The notes beneath the pieces were generated by a model, which worked only from the letters and a program-made list of their open reading frames with translations, searched no databases and had not been told where the DNA came from. Positions 41,585 through 44,575 of a DNA stretch of 44,575 bases are shown piece by piece. The DNA is from Xenorhabdus japonica (GTDB lineage: Bacteria > Pseudomonadota > Gammaproteobacteria > Enterobacterales > Enterobacteriaceae), in the NCBI RefSeq assembly GCF_900115195.1, contig NZ_FOVO01000029.1, positions 1-44,575 of the forward strand, in the 5' to 3' direction. How positions within the stretch are numbered: position 1 is the first letter of the stretch; each line of letters begins with the position of its first letter. A program made the translations under genes and the position numbers.

Positions 41585-42195
41585 TGAAGCCTTATTTAAT
41601 CCCCGCGGCTTCAGTCAGCTTTACTGAAGAAATAAAAAAGAGCCGTTTCATTACCCTGCTGGAGCACACCAGCGGGGTGGATGAAGCTAAATTATTTATC
41701 CAAAGCATTAAAGGGCAATATCCTGATGCTCGTCATCATTGTTGGGCTTTTGTGGCTGGTGCGCCGGATGACTCCCAGCAATTGGGGTTTTTTGATGATG
41801 GTGAACCTACCGGAACAGCTGGTAAGCCCATGATTGCTCAGTTAATAGGAAGTGGTCTGGGAGAAATTACTGCTGTATCTGTTCGCTATTTTGGTGGCAT
41901 AAAACTTGGTACAGGAGGGTTGGTAAAAGCCTATGGCAATGGCGTGCAGCAAGCTCTGAAACTATTGCAAACCGAATTCAAAGTACCGCAGAAACTGTAT
42001 CAGTTACAGTGTGAATACTCACATATTTCAATGGTAGAACAATTACTACATCAATTCTCCGGACAAGTGATTGCCAGTGATTACGCTGAAAATGTTACAT
42101 TGCAAGTTTCATTGCCAGCTACCCTCGCAGGGGAGATAGGTGATAAATTACGGGACTTGAGTCGTGGGGCTTTGTTTTTAATACCAAAATCATAA
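41584..42195 (+). CDS. yigZ: YigZ, IMPACT family protein
   Basis: The 203-residue protein (E. coli 204) has an N-terminal UPF0029/IMPACT domain (about 16-125) with SRFITLLEHTSG, ARHHCWAFVAG and DDGEPTGTAGKPM, the RYFGGIKLGTGGLVKAYG signature (about 101-118), and a DUF1949 C-terminal domain. The exact role in bacteria is not settled; the eukaryotic relative regulates translation through Gcn1. It is translationally coupled to pepQ by TAATG and followed 36 bases later by trkH. Confidence 0.95.
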   Translation: MKPYLIPAASVSFTEEIKKSRFITLLEHTSGVDEAKLFIQSIKGQYPDARHHCWAFVAGAPDDSQQLGFFDDGEPTGTAGKPMIAQLIGSGLGEITAVSVRYFGGIKLGTGGLVKAYGNGVQQALKLLQTEFKVPQKLYQLQCEYSHISMVEQLLHQFSGQVIASDYAENVTLQVSLPATLAGEIGDKLRDLSRGALFLIPKS

Positions 42196-42231
42196 TAATT
42201 TGTCATACCGGATTTCTAAGGAACCAGCCGA

Positions 42232-43683
42232 ATGCATTTTCGTGCCATAACCCGTATTGTTGGACTACTTGTCATTCTTTTCTCTGTCACGATGATTATC
42301 CCGGGGGTGGTGGCATTATTTTATCGAGATGGTGCAGGTAGAGCATTTAGCCAGACATTCATATTTGCTCTCGTCATTGGCTTAATATTGTGGGTACCTA
42401 ATCGCGATCAAAAATATGCTCTTAAACCGAAAGAGGGTTTTTTGATTGTTGTCCTATTTTGGACTGTATTGGGGAGTGTAGGAGCATTGCCGTTTATTTT
42501 CTCTGAAAAACCTAATCTTTCAGTCACAGATGCCTTTTTTGAATCATTTTCTGGTTTGACGACAACAGGGGCGACGACGCTCGTTGGTCTTGATTCCCTT
42601 CCTAAGGCCATTCTGTTCTACCGACAAATGTTGCAATGGTTGGGGGGGATGGGAATCATCGTCCTGGCTGTGGCGATCTTACCCCTGCTTGGTGTCGGGG
42701 GAATGCAGCTTTATCGGGCAGAAATGCCGGGCCCATTGAAAGATAATAAAATGCGCCCACGTATCGCAGAAACAGCAAAAACACTATGGTTAATTTATGT
42801 TTTGTTGACCATAGCCTGTGCGATAGCCCTGTGGGCTGCGGGGATGGAGCCATTCGATGCGATTTCCCATAGCTTTTCTACCATCGCTATTGGTGGTTTT
42901 TCCACTCATGATGCCAGTATCGGCTTTTTCAATAGTTCGACCATCAATACTATTATTGCTATTTTTTTATTGATTTCGGGCTGTAATTTTGGCCTGCATT
43001 TTGCCGTCCTTTCTGGAAGAAGTTTGAAAGTATATTGGCGTGATCCAGAGTTTCGGATGTTCATTGCAATTCAGTTGGCATTATTGGCAATTTGTATGCT
43101 GATATTGTGGCAACATTCCGTTTATGAATCAGAATTAGATGCATTGAACCATGCTTTTTTTCAGGTTGTTTCTATGGCGACTACTGCTGGATTTACAACT
43201 GAAAAATTTCAAGAGTGGCCTCTTTTTTTGCCTTTCCTGTTGTTATGTTCTGCATTTATAGGGGGGTGTGCTGGTTCAACGGGAGGCGGCCTCAAAGTTA
43301 TTCGTATTTTATTATTGTTTTTGCAAGGTTCTCGTGAATTAAAACGTTTAGTACACCCAAATGCGGTCTATACCATTAAATTAGGACAGCGAGCATTACC
43401 GGAACGAATTATTGAAGCGGTCTGGGGTTTTTTTTCGGCTTACGCACTTGTCTTTATTATTAGTATGTTGTTACTGATTGCAACGGGTGTTGACGATCGT
43501 TCTGCTTTTTCTGCCATCGCTGCAACATTGAATAACTTGGGACCAGGATTGGGAATGGTTGCTGATAATTTTATGGCAGTGAGCCCGACGGCGAAATGGA
43601 TATTGGTTGTCACTATGTTATTTGGGCGTTTGGAAGTGTTCACATTATTAGTTTTATTTACACCAACTTTTTGGCGCGAATAG
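42232..43683 (+). CDS. trkH: Trk potassium uptake protein TrkH
   Basis: TrkH is the membrane channel subunit of the low-affinity K+ uptake system, working with cytoplasmic TrkA. It has 483 residues, as in E. coli. Four pseudo-repeated membrane-pore-membrane units hold selectivity-filter stretches such as SGLTTTGATTLVG, STIAIGGFSTHDAS, SMATTAGFTTEKF and ATLNNLGPGLGMV, each with the conserved pore glycine. AAGGAACC precedes the ATG. It lies in the yigZ-trkH-hemG order known from E. coli. Confidence 0.97.
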   Translation: MHFRAITRIVGLLVILFSVTMIIPGVVALFYRDGAGRAFSQTFIFALVIGLILWVPNRDQKYALKPKEGFLIVVLFWTVLGSVGALPFIFSEKPNLSVTDAFFESFSGLTTTGATTLVGLDSLPKAILFYRQMLQWLGGMGIIVLAVAILPLLGVGGMQLYRAEMPGPLKDNKMRPRIAETAKTLWLIYVLLTIACAIALWAAGMEPFDAISHSFSTIAIGGFSTHDASIGFFNSSTINTIIAIFLLISGCNFGLHFAVLSGRSLKVYWRDPEFRMFIAIQLALLAICMLILWQHSVYESELDALNHAFFQVVSMATTAGFTTEKFQEWPLFLPFLLLCSAFIGGCAGSTGGGLKVIRILLLFLQGSRELKRLVHPNAVYTIKLGQRALPERIIEAVWGFFSAYALVFIISMLLLIATGVDDRSAFSAIAATLNNLGPGLGMVADNFMAVSPTAKWILVVTMLFGRLEVFTLLVLFTPTFWRE

Positions 43684-43754
43684 AAATCTGTTTGACACAA
43701 ATAGTGAACTGTTGAATTTTTAGATGTGAATCGCTGCTTAATAAGGAAGTATCT

Positions 43755-44303
43755 ATGAGTTATTTGTTACTTTATTCTACTCAGGATGGACAAACCAAAA
43801 AAATTATTACCCGTATCGCAGAGAATCTCCGGCGTACTGGTATTGAGTGTGATTTAAGAGATCTTTCTACAGTGATACAGGTCAATTTGATGCCTTACCA
43901 AAAAGTAATGGTAGGAGCATCGATACGATATGGTCACTTCAATTCTGCATTACATAATTTTGTCATTCGTCATCAAAAGCAGTTGAACCAAATGCCAACA
44001 GCTTTCTTTGGTGTCAATTTAACGGCGAGAAAGCCAGAAAAAAGAACACCAGAAACGAATGCTTATGTGCGTAAATTTTTAATAAATAGTCCGTGGCAGC
44101 CTGATTTATGTGGAGTCTTTGCGGGAGCTTTACGTTATCCACGTTATCGCTGGTTAGATCGCACCATGATTCAGTTCATTATGAGAATGACCGGAGGAGA
44201 AACAGATACAACAAAAGAAATCGAATACACTGATTGGGAACAAGTAGATCGTTTTTCTGAGGAGTTTTTGCAAATATCGTGTGATAAAGAGCCTCAAGAA
44301 TAG
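43755..44303 (+). CDS. hemG: Menaquinone-dependent protoporphyrinogen oxidase HemG
   Basis: HemG is a flavodoxin-like enzyme that oxidises protoporphyrinogen IX to protoporphyrin IX and passes electrons to the quinone pool. It has 182 residues (E. coli 181). The FMN phosphate loop is in LLLYSTQDGQTKKI (4-17), followed by the GASIRYGHF and FFGVNLTARKPEK blocks of the family, with the long insertion loop typical of HemG. AAGGAAG precedes the ATG. It lies directly before an rRNA operon, as in E. coli. Confidence 0.96.
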   Translation: MSYLLLYSTQDGQTKKIITRIAENLRRTGIECDLRDLSTVIQVNLMPYQKVMVGASIRYGHFNSALHNFVIRHQKQLNQMPTAFFGVNLTARKPEKRTPETNAYVRKFLINSPWQPDLCGVFAGALRYPRYRWLDRTMIQFIMRMTGGETDTTKEIEYTDWEQVDRFSEEFLQISCDKEPQE

Positions 44304-44372
44304 CTTTTTTGCTGATTGTTACATCATTTTGAGGAAAAAAAACACGAACGGAAAGAAAATCGAAAAAAACTA

Positions 44373-44400
44373 TTGCCAGGTGCCGAAAACCCCCTATAAT
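44373..44400 (+). promoter_or_regulatory. rrn P1 promoter
   Basis: TTGCCA (44373-44378) and TATAAT (44395-44400) are 16 bases apart, followed by the GC-rich discriminator GCGCCACC and a likely start at A44409, nearly as in E. coli rrn P1. The A-tracts just upstream (about 44335-44370) resemble an UP element. The discriminator is the feature that makes rrn P1 sensitive to ppGpp. Confidence 0.85.
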
Positions 44401-44470
44401 GCGCCACCACTGACCGACGCCCAGCGAAGACACGCCGCGGCGGGCAGCGAAGAAAAGCGAAAATAAGCGC

Positions 44471-44498
44471 TTGACTTCGGAGGCGAAAAGCGTAAGAT
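44471..44498 (+). promoter_or_regulatory. rrn P2 promoter
   Basis: TTGACT (44471-44476) and TAAGAT (44493-44498) are 16 bases apart, about 98 bases after P1, matching the two-promoter layout of enteric rRNA operons. Confidence 0.7.
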
Positions 44499-44510
44499 AC
44501 GCAGCCTCGC

Positions 44511-44547
44511 AACCCGGAAGGCTTCCGGTTGCACCCGCTCTTTAACA
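44511..44547 (+). promoter_or_regulatory. rrn leader antitermination region (boxB-like hairpin and boxA)
   Basis: A hairpin AACCCGGAAG/GCTTCCGGTT (44511-44530) is followed by boxA GCTCTTTAACA (44537-44547), the binding site of NusB-NusE that prevents Rho termination in rRNA operons. The bases after it (ATCTGTGTGGGCACT) match the E. coli rrn leader. The 16S gene begins past the window end. Confidence 0.9.
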
Positions 44548-44575
44548 ATTGAATCAGACAATCTGTGTGGGCACT

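Overview
The window is chromosomal DNA from an AT-rich gammaproteobacterium of the order Enterobacterales. It is most likely an insect- or nematode-associated member of the Morganellaceae such as Photorhabdus or Xenorhabdus; the genus is inferred from protein resemblance, gene order and an isocyanide-synthase-like gene, not proven. The right three fifths follow the E. coli order around rrnA: metR/metE, udp, rmuC, ubiE-ubiJ-ubiB, tatABC, rfaH, ubiD, fre, fadBA, pepQ, yigZ, trkH, hemG. The window ends in the promoter and leader of a ribosomal RNA operon; the 16S gene itself lies beyond the edge.

Layout. (1) 1-3900: an accessory segment with the 3' end of an IS630-type transposase, a divergent DIT1/PvcA (isocyanide synthase) family gene, an MFS exporter, and a broken C-terminal piece of the nitrite reductase gene nirB. 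(2) 3895-11730: glk, a ybiU-type gene, the guanine/hypoxanthine permease ghxP with two PurR boxes, a yjcE-type Na+/H+ antiporter, and the biotin transporter yigM overlapping the end of metR. (3) 11730-14183: the metR-metE control region and metE. (4) 14500-23460: a four-carbon sugar acid (D-erythronate/L-threonate) catabolic locus with intact otnK, otnI, a DeoR-type regulator, denD and two GntP-type permeases. Two pathway genes are decayed: ltnD, of which an N-terminal stub remains, and otnC, the final decarboxylase, readable only across several frames. A decayed autotransporter gene with a 10-base poly-C tract separates the two permeases. (5) 23560-36448: udp with two CRP boxes, a tyrosine phosphatase, a DedA protein, rmuC, ubiquinone genes, Tat translocase, a magnesium-type hemB, rfaH, ubiD and fre. 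(6) 36482-40019: the fadBA beta-oxidation operon with a FadR operator. (7) 40250-44575: pepQ, yigZ, trkH, hemG and the rrn control region.

The core genes serve respiration (ubi, hem, tat, fre), fatty acid and methionine metabolism. The most unusual parts are the half-dead tetronate pathway that keeps its kinase, isomerase, dehydrogenase and two transporters but has lost its last enzyme locally, and the lone isocyanide-synthase-like gene paired with an exporter. No CRISPR array, tRNA gene or prophage was seen.
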